DNA of 64,000 bases, taken from contig CAZWLY010000019.1 in NCBI GenBank assembly GCA_964634465.1, forward strand, positions 1-64,000. The letters are read 5' to 3'. Positions 26,529 through 37,000 of the stretch are shown in pieces; position 1 is the stretch's first letter, and each line of letters opens with the position of its first letter. The notes under the pieces were generated by a model. The model did not search any database. It worked only from the letters and a program-made list of their open reading frames with translations, and was not told the origin of the DNA. Source of the stretch: CAZWLY01 sp964634465. GTDB lineage: Bacteria; Desulfobacterota; Desulfarculia; G963662305. A program made the translations under genes and the position numbers.

Positions 26529-26954
26529 CTATCCCTCCAGGAAGGGCAACGGCGAGCCTTTGCGATAGACCAGGGCGTTGCAGGCGGCAATCAGCCGGCC
26601 CTCGTCGTCATGGACCTTAATGTCGTAGTTGGCCGTCTTTCGACTCCGGCTGAACTCCTTGGCCTCGGCGATCAGCCGCCGGCCGGGCTCCGGCGGCGCG
26701 ACGTAGCTGACGGTCATGTTCAAAGCGACGGCCATTACGCCGTGGGAATTGGAAGCGGTCTCAAAGGCCTCGTCGATCAAGGCGAAGAGCGCTCCGCCGT
26801 GAGCCAAGCCGAACATGTTCTCCATGTCCGGAGTGAAGACCATCTCCACCCTGGAGTAACCGTCATCGAGCTCGACGAGCTTCAAATCAAACTTTCGAGC
26901 GAACGGCTCTTGAGCCACCCGGTCGAAGATCGCCTGCTTGACCTTTTCGTCCAT
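26529..26954 (-). CDS. PaaI-family hotdog thioesterase
   Basis: The 141-residue hotdog-fold protein has the conserved helix NMFGLAHGGALFALIDEAFE with the catalytic-type acidic residue, followed by AVALNMTVSYVAPPEPG. PaaI-type enzymes hydrolyse acyl-CoA thioesters, often aromatic or branched; the substrate here is unknown. It is 75 bp downstream of dnaN on the same strand, possibly on the same transcript. Confidence 0.85.
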   Translation of the reverse strand: MDEKVKQAIFDRVAQEPFARKFDLKLVELDDGYSRVEMVFTPDMENMFGLAHGGALFALIDEAFETASNSHGVMAVALNMTVSYVAPPEPGRRLIAEAKEFSRSRKTANYDIKVHDDEGRLIAACNALVYRKGSPLPFLEG

Positions 26955-27029
26955 TCCCCGCCTCCAGTCGGAAAAGGGCGACCCTTCCGGGCCGCCCTTG
27001 ATCTTTGTCGAGTCATCCGCTCGTCGGTG

Positions 27030-28145
27030 TCAGGCGACCTGCATCGGCATGATGACGGCCAGGAAGTCCTCGTCGGCCGGGCCGGATATCCTGGTCGGCC
27101 GCGACGGTTCGGTCAGGGTGAAGGTCACTTCCTCGGAGCGCATCACCTTGAGCGCATCGACCAGGTAGGAAGCGTTAAACCCCACCTCCAGTGGTTCGCC
27201 GGAGTAGACGGCCTCGACGGCCTCCTTGGCCTCGCCCAGATCCGGGTTCTGGTGGGATATCTCCATCCCCTCTTCCGAGACGGCGACTTTGATCCCGCGG
27301 TACTTATCGGTGATCATGACCGTTATCCGGCGCAGCGCCTCCAGCATCTCGGGTCGCTTGACGTTGAAGTTCAAAGCGGCGTCGTCCGGCGGAATCACCT
27401 GGCGATAATCAGGGAAGCGGGTTTCCAGCAGGCGCATGATCAGGCTGGCTTCGGCGACCTGCAGAACCGCCGAGGAGCCCTTGATTCCGATCCTGGCCTC
27501 CTCGGCCTCTTCCAGCAAGCGCCGCATCTCCAACACGCCTTTCCTGGGGATGATCGCCCCCTTGGCCAGATCAAGGTTGGCCAGCTTGTCCAGACCCCGG
27601 TCAATGAGGCTCAAGCGGTGGCCGTCGGTGGAGACCATCCTCAGTTTGCCCTCGGCCTCCAGTTTCTCCAGGTAGACGCCGGCTAGGTTATAACGACCTT
27701 CGTCACTGGCCATGGAGTAGATGGTCTTGTCCAGCATCTCCTTGAGCTCGTCCACCGGAGCGGAGATGAGTTCGACCTGATCGTGCTGGGGCAGGGCCGG
27801 GTACTCCTCGGCCGGCAGTCCGGCCAGATGATACCTGGCCCGGCCGCCTTCGATCAGGACCCGGTGGTTGTCTTCCTCCTTGAGGAAGACCTCGTCGGCG
27901 GCCAGTTCCCGGATGATGGTGTGGAAGGTCCGAGCCGGCAGGCTGACCTCACCGGGCGCGATCACCTCGGCCGAGTAGACGCCTTTGAAACCGATCTCCA
28001 GGTCGGTGGCCAGGATCTCCACCCCGCCGTCGGCGGCCTTGAGCAGCAGGTTGGAGAGAATCTGCATGGAGGAACGCTTCTCCGAGATCGCCTGCGCCCG
28101 GCCCGTGCCCTTCAGCAACTCATCCTTCTTGATCTTGAGTTCCAT
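27030..28145 (-). CDS. dnaN: DNA polymerase III beta subunit (sliding clamp)
   Basis: This is the ring-shaped processivity clamp of the replicative polymerase. The 371-residue protein has three repeated clamp domains, starting MELKIKKDELLKGTGRAQAI, and ends in the expected hydrophobic MPMQVA tail (compare the MPMRL-type C terminus that lies near the partner-binding cleft). A GAAGGAA ribosome binding site precedes the ATG. It is downstream of dnaA with a 213-bp gap, the classic dnaA-dnaN order near a replication origin. Confidence 0.96.
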   Translation of the reverse strand: MELKIKKDELLKGTGRAQAISEKRSSMQILSNLLLKAADGGVEILATDLEIGFKGVYSAEVIAPGEVSLPARTFHTIIRELAADEVFLKEEDNHRVLIEGGRARYHLAGLPAEEYPALPQHDQVELISAPVDELKEMLDKTIYSMASDEGRYNLAGVYLEKLEAEGKLRMVSTDGHRLSLIDRGLDKLANLDLAKGAIIPRKGVLEMRRLLEEAEEARIGIKGSSAVLQVAEASLIMRLLETRFPDYRQVIPPDDAALNFNVKRPEMLEALRRITVMITDKYRGIKVAVSEEGMEISHQNPDLGEAKEAVEAVYSGEPLEVGFNASYLVDALKVMRSEEVTFTLTEPSRPTRISGPADEDFLAVIMPMQVA

Positions 28146-28358
28146 CGGCGCTTCCTTCTAGTCTTGGTATTCTTAATCTATATCGAAGTAATAGTCCGGT
28201 GGATAGAGTCAGCAAGTTGTAATCTTCTATCTATATCAACCGCTTATTGTCTTCACTGCCCTGAACCGATCTGACGGCTGAACTCGGTTTGGCTGGTTGT
28301 TTACTCCTTGCTGACAGAATCCTGACAGGCGGTGTGAATAGATCGGTTGATAAACCGC

Positions 28359-29786
28359 TCAACCCCGCCGGATCACCTTCTCAAGATTAATCATTTCTTG
28401 CCTGAAATCAAAGTTTTTATCTATTCGGCCCTGAATCTTCTTGACCGCGTGGACCACCGTCGAGTGATCCTTGCCGCCGAATTTCTGACCGATTTTGACC
28501 AGCGGCAGATTGGTCAGTTTCCGCGCCAGGAACATGGCGATCTGTCTGGGCTCGGCGATCTTCTTTTCTTTCTTGCCGCTCTTTAGATCGGCCAGGCTGA
28601 CGTTGAACCGTTCGCCCACCCGACGCATGATGTCATCCACGGTGATCTCGCGGGTCATCAGCGAGTCGTGAAGGACCTGTTTGGTCAGCTCCATCGAAAT
28701 CGGTTGCCCGGTGATTGACGAATAGGCGGCTAAACGGACCAGGTATCCCTCCAGCACCCGGACATTTGACTCGTCATTGGAGGCCAATAGATAGGCCACG
28801 TCTTCGGGGATGGCGATTCCTTCGTCCTCGGCCTTTTTTTGAATGATGGCCACCTTCGTCTCTCGATCGGGTACCTGGATGTCGGCGATCAACCCCCACT
28901 CGAAGCGGGAGCGGAGCCGTTCTTCCAATCCGGGGATGTCCTTTGGACGCTGGTCGGAGGTGAGCACGATCTGCTTACTGGTGTCGTAGAGGGCGTTGAA
29001 GGTGAAAAAGAACTCCTCCTGGGTTCGCTCCTTGGAGCCCAGAAAATGGATGTCGTCGATCAAAAGGACGTCTACGCTTCGGTAGCGGGCCCGGAAGGCG
29101 TCCATGGTCTTGTTGCGGATGGCCTGGATCATCTGGTTGGTGAAGTCCTCCGAGGAGACGTAGACTACCACCGCCCGGCCGTTCTTGTTTTTGATGTGGT
29201 TGCCGACAGCGTTCATCAGGTGGGTCTTGCCCAGGCCGGCCCCGCCGTAGATGAAAAGTGGATTGTAGGTTTGACCGGGTAGATTGGCCACCGCCTGGGC
29301 GGCGGCGTAGGCGAACTGATTCGAACTGCCGACCACGAAGCGCTCGAAGGTGTATCGCGCGCCCAGACCGTCGGACAGGGGTTCCTTGGCGGCGCCGGGG
29401 GTCGAATCGGGATCGGCCGGCGGTTCATCGAAAGAGGAGCCGATCGCCGATGAGGCGGCCTCGGTTTGGGCTCTCGCTTCCCGGGCGGCCAAGGCCGAGG
29501 CCAGCGAGTTCGGCCGGTTGGTCTGGTCATCGTCGGTGCAGACTCTGATTTCCACCTGGCGGCGCAAGGCGACGGACAGCGCCTCCCGGACGGCCTCGTG
29601 ATAGCGCTCGTTCACCCAATCGACGTAGAATCGGTTGGGGGCGATGAGTCGGGCCGGGCCGCCGGTCAATTCGCACTCCAGGCGCAGCGGCTTGAGCCAC
29701 CGGCCGACCTCCTCCTTGGAGATCTTGCCGCCCAGCAGAGCCAAGGCCTGAGACCAAATTTCACGTGCGGATTGATCTGTTAGCAT
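28359..29786 (-). CDS. dnaA: Chromosomal replication initiator DnaA
   Basis: The 475-residue AAA+ initiator has domain I (EIWSQALALLGGKISKEEV), a low-complexity domain II (about 95-140), domain III with Walker A YGGAGLGKTH and Walker B DVLLIDDIHFL, and domain IV with the DnaA-box recognition motif KDHSTVVHAVKKI near the C terminus. It binds DnaA boxes and melts oriC. It is divergent from cooC and upstream of dnaN. I could not find perfect TTATCCACA boxes in either flanking gap (28146-28358 or 29787-29956), so the origin is not placed. Confidence 0.97.
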   Translation of the reverse strand: MLTDQSAREIWSQALALLGGKISKEEVGRWLKPLRLECELTGGPARLIAPNRFYVDWVNERYHEAVREALSVALRRQVEIRVCTDDDQTNRPNSLASALAAREARAQTEAASSAIGSSFDEPPADPDSTPGAAKEPLSDGLGARYTFERFVVGSSNQFAYAAAQAVANLPGQTYNPLFIYGGAGLGKTHLMNAVGNHIKNKNGRAVVVYVSSEDFTNQMIQAIRNKTMDAFRARYRSVDVLLIDDIHFLGSKERTQEEFFFTFNALYDTSKQIVLTSDQRPKDIPGLEERLRSRFEWGLIADIQVPDRETKVAIIQKKAEDEGIAIPEDVAYLLASNDESNVRVLEGYLVRLAAYSSITGQPISMELTKQVLHDSLMTREITVDDIMRRVGERFNVSLADLKSGKKEKKIAEPRQIAMFLARKLTNLPLVKIGQKFGGKDHSTVVHAVKKIQGRIDKNFDFRQEMINLEKVIRRG

Positions 29787-29889
29787 AGACCGTTTTCTCG
29801 GGGCGATCGAGCCCGGCCATGGTGTATCGTGGAAGGCTTAGACGCTCATCATAACCCGGCCGGAATTAGCGGTCAATAGCTCCGCCCAC

Positions 29890-29918
29890 TTGACAGGCCG
29901 CCGAATGGGCCCTAGTTA
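29890..29918 (+). promoter_or_regulatory. cooC promoter
   Basis: TTGACA (29890-29895) and TAGTTA (29913-29918) have a 17-bp spacer. A CCCTAGTTAGGG inverted repeat covers the -10 (29910-29921) and could be an operator. Confidence 0.55.
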
Positions 29919-29956
29919 GGGTATGGTGGATTAAAACCGAGCCGAAAGGACGTGTA

Positions 29957-30721
29957 ATGTCGTTGACCATCGCTTTGGCCGGCAAGGGCGGCGTGGGTAA
30001 GACCACCGTGGCCGGTTTGTTGATCAGATACCTGAAGGAAAGAGGCTTGACCCCGGTCTTGGCCGTGGACGCCGACTCCAACGCCAATCTCAACGAGGTC
30101 TTGGGTCTCGAGGAACCGCCGACCATGGGCGACGCCCGGGAGGAGATGAAGTCGGTCGGAGCCCAGAACCCGAACATGACCAAGGACATGCTCATCGAGA
30201 TGCGGGTCAATCAGGCCTTGGTCGAGGAAGAGGGCTACGACCTCCTGGTCATGGGTCGGCCCGAGGGGCCGGGCTGCTACTGCGCGGCCAACACCGTCTT
30301 GGCGGCCAGCCTGGAGAAACTGATCAACAACTATCCCTATCTGGTCATCGACAACGAGGCCGGCATGGAGCACATGAGCCGGTTGGTGGCCAAGGACGTC
30401 GATGATTTGATCATCGTCTCCGATCCGTCGCGTCGCTCGCTGGCCACTGCGGTTCGCATCCGCGACTTGGGCCGCTCCCTGCCGATGTCGATCGGCCGGG
30501 AGCACCTAATCGTCAACCAGGCGCCCGGCGGCGAACTCTCCGAGGAGGCCAGGAAGTTCATCGCCGAGGCTGGACTTGAGCTCTTGGGGGTCATTCCGGC
30601 CGACGATCACCTGGCCGAACTGGACGCGGCCGGAGAGCCGACCTCGATCAGACTGCCGGCCGACTCGCCGGTGATCAAGGCCGCCTTCGAGGCCTTCGAT
30701 GGGTTAGGACTGGGAAGCTAG
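29957..30721 (+). CDS. cooC: CooC/AcsF-type nickel-insertion ATPase for CODH/ACS
   Basis: The 254-residue MinD-type P-loop ATPase has a deviant Walker A GKGGVGKTT (9-17), VDADSNANL, and a CYC pair (Cys107, Cys109) typical of CooC, where the cysteines bind nickel or zinc at the dimer interface. CooC or its paralogue AcsF uses ATP to load nickel into the CODH C-cluster or the ACS A-cluster. The client genes lie 16 kb away at 46.5-50.8 kb. AAAGGACG precedes the ATG. It cannot be told from sequence alone whether this is CooC or AcsF. Confidence 0.9.
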   Translation: MSLTIALAGKGGVGKTTVAGLLIRYLKERGLTPVLAVDADSNANLNEVLGLEEPPTMGDAREEMKSVGAQNPNMTKDMLIEMRVNQALVEEEGYDLLVMGRPEGPGCYCAANTVLAASLEKLINNYPYLVIDNEAGMEHMSRLVAKDVDDLIIVSDPSRRSLATAVRIRDLGRSLPMSIGREHLIVNQAPGGELSEEARKFIAEAGLELLGVIPADDHLAELDAAGEPTSIRLPADSPVIKAAFEAFDGLGLGS

Positions 30722-30787
30722 CCCAGATATCGTTCAGCTTTCGGTGCAATCGCCCCGGCGGTCGATCTCCCGTCCAGAAAAGATGAA

Positions 30788-30805
30788 GGGCGGCTTTAGC
30801 CGCCC
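30788..30805. terminator. Hairpin after cooC
   Basis: GGGCGGCT/AGCCGCCC forms an 8-bp stem with a two-base loop, or a 7-bp stem with TTTA as the loop. It lies between the convergent cooC and monooxygenase-like genes. No clear T tract follows. Confidence 0.45.
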
Positions 30806-30907
30806 GACATCAAATACTCTTCACCCCCCGCGTCCGCTCAGTAATATTGGCGCGGATGGATCGGGAAGCCTGGTTTCATCGGCGACGTCGCAACGACGCG
30901 CCGGGCG

Positions 30908-31219
30908 CTAGGATTTCTCGGCCAGAAATTTGGCCAGATGGCCGAAGACCTCGTAGGAGGTCGGCTCGAGCAACAGCTCTTCCAGTTCGTCGTCGATGGC
31001 CTTCCGTTGGGGGTCGTTCTTCCACCTCTCCCAATCCTCTTGACTTTCCCAGGTGGCGATGACGACCAGCTTGTCTGGATCGTCCACGCCGTAAAGCGTT
31101 TCGCCGGTGATGTAGCCGGGCTGGTTGAGCGCCTTGCTGCGGATTCGCTTCAGCAGGTCGATGACCTTGACGATGTTGCCCTTCTTGAACCTCCTGGTGA
31201 TCAAGACCCGTATCGCCAT
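30908..31219 (-). CDS. Antibiotic-biosynthesis-monooxygenase-like (ABM) protein
   Basis: The 103-residue protein has a dimeric alpha/beta-barrel (ferredoxin-like) fold pattern: MAIRVLITRRF, a helix LLKRIRSKALNQPGYITGE, LVVIATWESQEDWERWKND. ABM-domain proteins are small heme- or quinone-linked oxygenases or stress proteins; the substrate is unknown here. The start at 31219 is chosen for GGGAGG five bases upstream; the frame extends 11 codons further. Confidence 0.75.
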   Translation of the reverse strand: MAIRVLITRRFKKGNIVKVIDLLKRIRSKALNQPGYITGETLYGVDDPDKLVVIATWESQEDWERWKNDPQRKAIDDELEELLLEPTSYEVFGHLAKFLAEKS

Positions 31220-31466
31220 CAGGACCTCCCTTGGCTGGGGGCGGTTGCCCAATGAACACTCCTCTCTTTTCTTTAATCATACACCAGGGAAAAAGATAAT
31301 TGTAGATGGAGGTTGGTTAAGAGCAGGGAAGATTTAGAAAACCGTAAACCACGACAATTTGGGCCCCCGCGTGGTCTAAGCCGGAAAAGGGCTTCAAAGG
31401 AGATTTGGGTCGGTTCGCGCCGGAAGGTTTTAGCTTACCTGGATCGGGAGGGATATTAATAAGTTA

Positions 31467-32122
31467 TCAGTTGTCCGCGCTCAGATGGATAGATATTGGT
31501 CTTACTTCGTCTGAGTGAGCCATGAATTCCTGATTGGTTTTATTTTTTAATGTCGCGAAGACGACCTGAACACCTTCTCGCCTAGCGAACTTCATGGCCG
31601 GGATAAAATCGGTATCAGCAGTAAACAAGATGATTCTGTCCACAATTTTGTTCGTCGCCAGCCAGCCAATATCCAACCCAATTTTGGTATCGACACCTTT
31701 TTGTTGGAATTTTGGTGACAAATCCCGAGCCGATATCTGATCCGGCTTGTTTTTTATTAATTTTTTCAAAGCTTTGTTACTAAGACCCCAACCTCTAAAC
31801 CTTAATTGCCCTGCTCTAAAAGCGAAATGTTTCGCCGATTCTATTTCCTTAAAAAAACTCTCTAATCGGGATCGTTCTGGAGATTGAGCGAAATCAATCT
31901 CATACTCATCTACCGGGTTCTTACAAACCCCAAGATAGGGCAAGCAGTCATAGTAAAATATTCTAAAAAGATCTTCATCATCACTCACGCAGGCCCGCGC
32001 GAGATTCTCGACTTCAGACACGGAGGGAACATACGCCTTTGCCCCCTTCCAACTTTTTATTCTTCCCAGCTCATAGCGAACGTGCCCTCCATACTAACAA
32101 AACAGCAACCTTCTTATTTCAC
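31467..32122 (-). pseudogene. Disrupted NYN-domain (PIN-like) protein
   Basis: The intact part (31467-32021, from a GTG) covers most of a LabA/DUF88-type NYN nuclease domain, including the acidic segment ILFTADTDFIPAMKFAR. The expected N-terminal strand (KKVAVxVDGG) is out of frame: upstream, GTG at 32120-32122 with GGAG before it is followed by an AAGAAGGTTGCTGTT stretch in a second frame, then YGGHVRYELGRIK-type sequence reappears in the main frame after a TAG at 32094-32096. At least two small indels are needed to restore the gene. The region is AT-rich compared with its neighbours, suggesting acquisition then decay. A functional truncated protein starting at 32021 is less likely because it would lack the first catalytic Asp. 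Confidence 0.6.
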
Positions 32123-32148
32123 CGTTGGTCTCCAGATATTACGGAAAC

Positions 32149-32190
32149 GCCCCCTTCCCGAAATGCATGAGCATGGTGAGGGAAGGGGGC
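32149..32190. terminator. Long hairpin with T-rich tail
   Basis: The 11-bp perfect stem GCCCCCTTCCC/GGGAAGGGGGC encloses a 20-base loop and is followed on the plus strand by TTCATTCTTTT. It lies just upstream of the broken NYN gene with no plus-strand gene before it, so its role is unclear; it may be a remnant of a mobile segment. Confidence 0.4.
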
Positions 32191-32360
32191 TTCATTCTTT
32201 TACCGGCCTTACCGGCGTAGCGGATTCTATAGAGAATGTAGCACATTCTGCCTCAATGTCAACTAGGTAATGTTTACATATTTTCAACAACATAAACGAC
32301 GTCACCTCGAAAGATTTATTTTAGCAGGTGATTTAGTGGTTTCATGAGTCGTTATCCGCT

Positions 32361-33800
32361 TCAGGCCGCGCTTTTGGCCAGCCTGCGGATGGCCCGCCGG
32401 TCGGGATAAAGCATCGAAGTGATCCGCAAGCGGTGGACCCGGCCCTTCCCCGCGCCGCCCCCTTCGTAGCCGACCGCCTTGGCGTAGATGTCGCCGAAGA
32501 CGTGCTCGGAGAGACAGCCGGTCAGATCGAGTTTGACGTCGGTGTAGAGTTCGAGGGCCGGGTCGATGATCGCCCGCAACTCGATCTCGTTGATGGACAA
32601 CGCCTCGGCCTCACCGGGCGGTTCGACGATCCGCTTGCCCCCCCCGCCACCAGCTACACGAGCCGGACAACTCTATTTCGGCCGTCTCGGGGGTGGTCGG
32701 CTCCAGCTCGATATCGTAGGGCGGACCGACGGCGGTCACCGAGTGGATCAAGAGCGGTTGACTGAGGCCCTTCATCCAGGCGGTGTGGTGCTCGGTGGCG
32801 GTGACCATCTCCCTGACCAGCTCGAAGGTCGGTTGGCCCAGAAAGACCTGGCCGCCGGTGGCGTCGGCCTGGATTCGGGCGGCGGTGTTGACCGCCGAGC
32901 CGACGATGCCGTACTTCAACCTCTTGTCCGAGCCGATGTTGCCCAGGAGAACCTGGCCGGTGTTGAGGCCGATGCCCATCTCCAGCGTCGGCAGATCGTC
33001 GGCGAGAAGCTCCCGGTTCAAGCGGCGAAGCTCGTTTTGCATGGCGATGGCGCAGGCCACCGCCCGGACCGGGTCGTCCGGCCGGTGTTTCGGCATGCCG
33101 AAGACGACCATGAACTCATCGCCGATGAAGTCGTTGATGGTGCCGTCGTACTCCAGGATGACGTCGGACATCCGGGACAGGTGGCGGTTGAGGAGCTCGA
33201 AGACGTCCTCCGGGGCCATGCCCTCGGACAGACCGGTGAAGCCTCTCAGGTCGGCCATCAACACCGTCACCGTCTCCCGGCGGCCGCCGACCTTGGTCCC
33301 CTCGGGCGAGGTCAGGATCTGTTCGACCTCCTTGTCCGAGAGGTACGCCCGAAGGTTTCCCGGATGAACTCGACCAGCTTCAGCCGTTCCTCGCTGACCC
33401 GGAGAATGATTTCCAGCATCCGCCGCCGGGTGGCCGCGATCTCGACCATTTCCACCGGCGCGTCGGGCCCCAACTCCATCTCGAGCGCCTCGTCGCCCCC
33501 TTCCTCGAAAGCGCGGTTGGCCTCGGAGATGGCCTCCAAGGGGCCGATAACCTTGCGGTTCAGAAAGCCGCGCAGGGTGATGATCATGAAGGCGACGATG
33601 ATGCCGATGAGGACGACGATCCGGCCGGCGTAGGCGGCCAGTTCGAGGAAGGTTCCGCCTTGGGAGTAGGCCCGCCAGCCCACCGACCAGACCAGGAGGA
33701 CCGCCTCGATGATCAGGATTCGCCAAAAGACGCCGCGGAGTAAAATGGAGCGCACGCTTTTGGACGACCCGGTCGGGTTTGGAGTTGAAAGACGGTCCAT
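32361..33800 (-). pseudogene. Frameshifted membrane adenylate/guanylate cyclase (class III)
   Basis: Three consecutive frame segments together make one protein of about 479 residues. 33800 to about 33346 encodes two membrane helices and a HAMP linker (GFLNRKVIGPLEAISEANRAF) up to EFIRETFG. About 33345 to 32640 encodes the cyclase catalytic domain (VTVLMADLRGFTGLSEG, FIGDEFMVVFGMP, IGLNTGQVLLGNIGS). 32638 to 32361 encodes a conserved C-terminal tail (LSINEIELRAIIDPALELYTD). The first junction needs one added base after FG; the second lies in a run of eight C (32638-32645) and needs one base removed. The catalytic motifs are otherwise intact. It is either an inactivated cAMP-type signalling gene, a phase-variable gene, or a sequence error. 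Confidence 0.7.
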
Positions 33801-34063
33801 TCATCGAATCCAAAGTATGGAAAGCGGCGGCCTTGAGAATCCATAACCTGCATTGATAGATATAAAAATAGACGAGGCGGGGGGCGGTGTCAACGACGGC
33901 CCTCTTTTCCGGGAAGCGGCTGGGCCGCCTCTCGCCGGGCGGAATCGACGGCCGACCGGAAGCCGACAAGCCGGCTTTACTGAGCGGCCTTATTGGGGCA
34001 TATTGACCGCAAGATGTTCAAGTATGGGGAGGGAATCGTTTCGGTCCCGAAAAGACGCGTCCG

Positions 34064-37000
34064 GTGAACGATCGAGCCAAGACCAAAAAGCAACTGATCG
34101 AAGAGCTGACCCGGCTCCGGCGGGAGTTGGCCGAGTACCGCTCGTCCTCTCATGACCTGAAGTACCGGACCATGTTGGAGAGTCTCGACGACGTCATCTA
34201 CCGAACCGACATGGACGGTAACATCCTCTACATCTCGCCCGCCGTCGAAAAGCTGACCGGCTACACGCCCCAGGAGATCATCGGCAAGATCGGGGTCGAG
34301 GCGCTCTACGCCGGCCCGGAGGACCGGGAGAGGGTTCGCGGCGGAGTGGAGCGCTACGGGGTCGTCTCCAACGTCCTGGCCCGGATTCGCCGCAAGGACG
34401 GAGAGACGGCCTGGGCCTCGATCAACGCCCGCCTGGTCTACGACGATGAGGGCCGGGCCGTGGGCATCGAGGGCTCGGCCAGGAACGTGACCGCCCTCAA
34501 GCGGGTCGAGGACGATCTGAAGCAAAGGATCGCCATGGCCCGGCTGGTGGTCTCCGTTTCGGCCAACTTCATCCACCTGCCTTCTTCCAGGATGGATGAG
34601 GGCGTGGCCGTGGCCCTGGCCGAGATGGGCCGGTTCGCCGATGCGGATCGCTGCTACGTCTTCCTTTTCGACGAGAGGGAGGGGACCGTCTCCAACAGCC
34701 ACGAGTGGTGCGCCGAGGGCGTCGAGCCCCAGCGGGACAACCTTCAAGACCTGCCGGTGGCGGTGTTCCCTTGGTTCTGGAAGGCCGTCAGCCGGCTGGA
34801 GGTGGTCCACATCCCCCGGGTGGCCGACCTCCCTCCGGAGGCCGCCGCCGAGCGGGAGATACTCCAGGCCCAGGACATCGTCTCGCTTCTGGCCGTTCCC
34901 CTGGTCTCCGAGGGAGAGGCCGTCGGCTTCGTCGGTTTCGACGCGGTCAGGGGGGAAAAGGATTGGTCGCCGGCCGAGATCGAGGTCCTGAGACTGGTCA
35001 GCGAGATATTGGCCGGGGCCATCCAACGCAAGCGGGCCGAGGAGGCGCTTCGCGAGAGCGAAGAGCGCTTCGCCGCCTTCATGAAGCACCTGCCGGCCCA
35101 CGCCTTCATGAAAGACATGGATGGTCGCTATCTCTATTTCAATGAAACCTACGAACGGGAGTTCGGCTACGAGCTGGCTGGTTTTCTGGGCCGGCCGGAC
35201 GAGGATATCTGGCCCGACCGGGCGGCCGGCTTCAGGGTGTTGGACCGAGTGGTCATGACCACTCGCCGGCCGGCCGAAGGAATCGAGCAGGTCCCGGGAC
35301 CCGACGGCGTGCAGCACTACCTGACCAGCAAGTTTCCCATCTTCCGGGAAGGCGAAATGGTCGCCCTGGGCGGCATCGCCCTGGACGTAACCGAACAGAT
35401 CAAGACCGAGGAGGCGCTTCGGGAGAGCGAGGAGCGATTCGCCGCCTTCATGAAGCACCTGCCGGCCCTGGCCTTCATCAAGGGGTTGGACCGGCGCTAC
35501 ACCTACTGCAACGCCGCCTTCGAGGACATATTGGGGATCAGGGGCAGCGATCGCCTCGGTAAGCGGGTCGAGGACATCTGGCCCGAACGGGCCGAACTGG
35601 TCAACGAGTTCGACGATTTGGTCCTCGAAAGCGGCCGGCCCATGAGCCGGGTCGAGGAGGTGCCTTGCACCGACGGCGTGTTGCGCTACTTCCTGGTCCA
35701 CAAGTTCCCCATCTATACCGACGGACAGATCACCGCCCTGGGTTGCATCTGCCTGGACGTCTCGCCCCTGAAGTGGGCCGAGGAAAAGCTGCGCCAGGCC
35801 CACAGCGAGCTGGAGCGGCGGGTCGAGGAGCGGACCGCCGAGCTTAAGCGGGCCTACGACGACTTGAAACGCCAGATCGAGCAGCGCCGCCGGGCCGAGG
35901 AGGCCAGGGCCGAGAGCGAGGCCCATTTCCGGGCCCTGGCCGAGAGCGCCTCGGGATTCGCCGTCTTCCGTTTGGCCATCACCACCGAAACGCCCCTGCA
36001 GGCCAAAGTGATCGTGGTCAGCCCGTCTTTCAAAGACATCGTCGGCGCGCCCGACCCCTTGCGCTTCGAGACCTGGCTGTCCCACCTCCATCCCGACGAC
36101 CGGCCCGTTCTCCGGCGGGCCAACTATCGGCTCATCAAGTCCGGCCGAATGAACGAGTCTTTCCGGGTGCGCCATCCGGAAAAGGGGGAGTGGCGCTGGA
36201 TTCAGACCATCGCCACCACCAGTTGGGACGAGAGCGGCCGCCCGGCCTTCGCCAACGGCATCATCATCGACGTCACCGAACGCAAGCTTTTGGAAGCTCA
36301 GTTGGCCCAGGCCCAAAAACTGGAATCCATCGGCCGCTTGGCCTCCGGCATCGCCCACGAGATCAACACCCCGACCCAATACCTCGGCTCCAACGCCTAT
36401 TTTCTGTGGAACGCCTTCACCCGCCTGCTCCTGGTCTTGGACCGGCAAAACGAGTTGGTCGAGGCCCTGGCCGCCGGTGCGGACGTCGATGAGGTCGTCC
36501 GGGAGCTGAGCCGGGTGGCGGCCGAGGCCAACCTGGAGTTCCTCCATCGCGAGGTTCCCAAGGCCATCCAGGCCTTGATCGACGGCGTGGAGCGGATAAC
36601 CAAGATCGTGCGCTCCATGAAGAGCCTGGCCCACCCCGGCGCCGACCAGAAATCGGCGGCCGACATCAACGAGATCATCGAAGCGGCCGTCACCGTGGCC
36701 GAGAATAGATGGAAGTATGTGGCCGAGCTCGAAACAGACCTCGACCCGGAGTTGCCGCCGGTCAACTGCCTGCCGGCCGAGATGGAGCAGGTGTTCCTGA
36801 ACCTAATCGTCAACGCCGCCCAGGCCATCGAGGGGCAGCGGGGCAAGGACCCCCAGGACAAGGGGCGGATCATCGTCTCCAGCCGCCGGGACGGCGACAG
36901 CGTCGAGGTCCGGGTCTGCGACTCGGGGCCGGGCGTGCCGGACGAGCTGGCCCCCAACCTGTTCGATCCGTTCTTCACCACCAAGGAGGTCGGCCAGGGG

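Noticed and set aside
33977..36634. 885-codon minus-strand frame opposite the PAS/GAF kinase
   Set aside because: It is composed of low-complexity Gly/Leu/Asp/His sequence typical of antisense reading of GC-rich genes.
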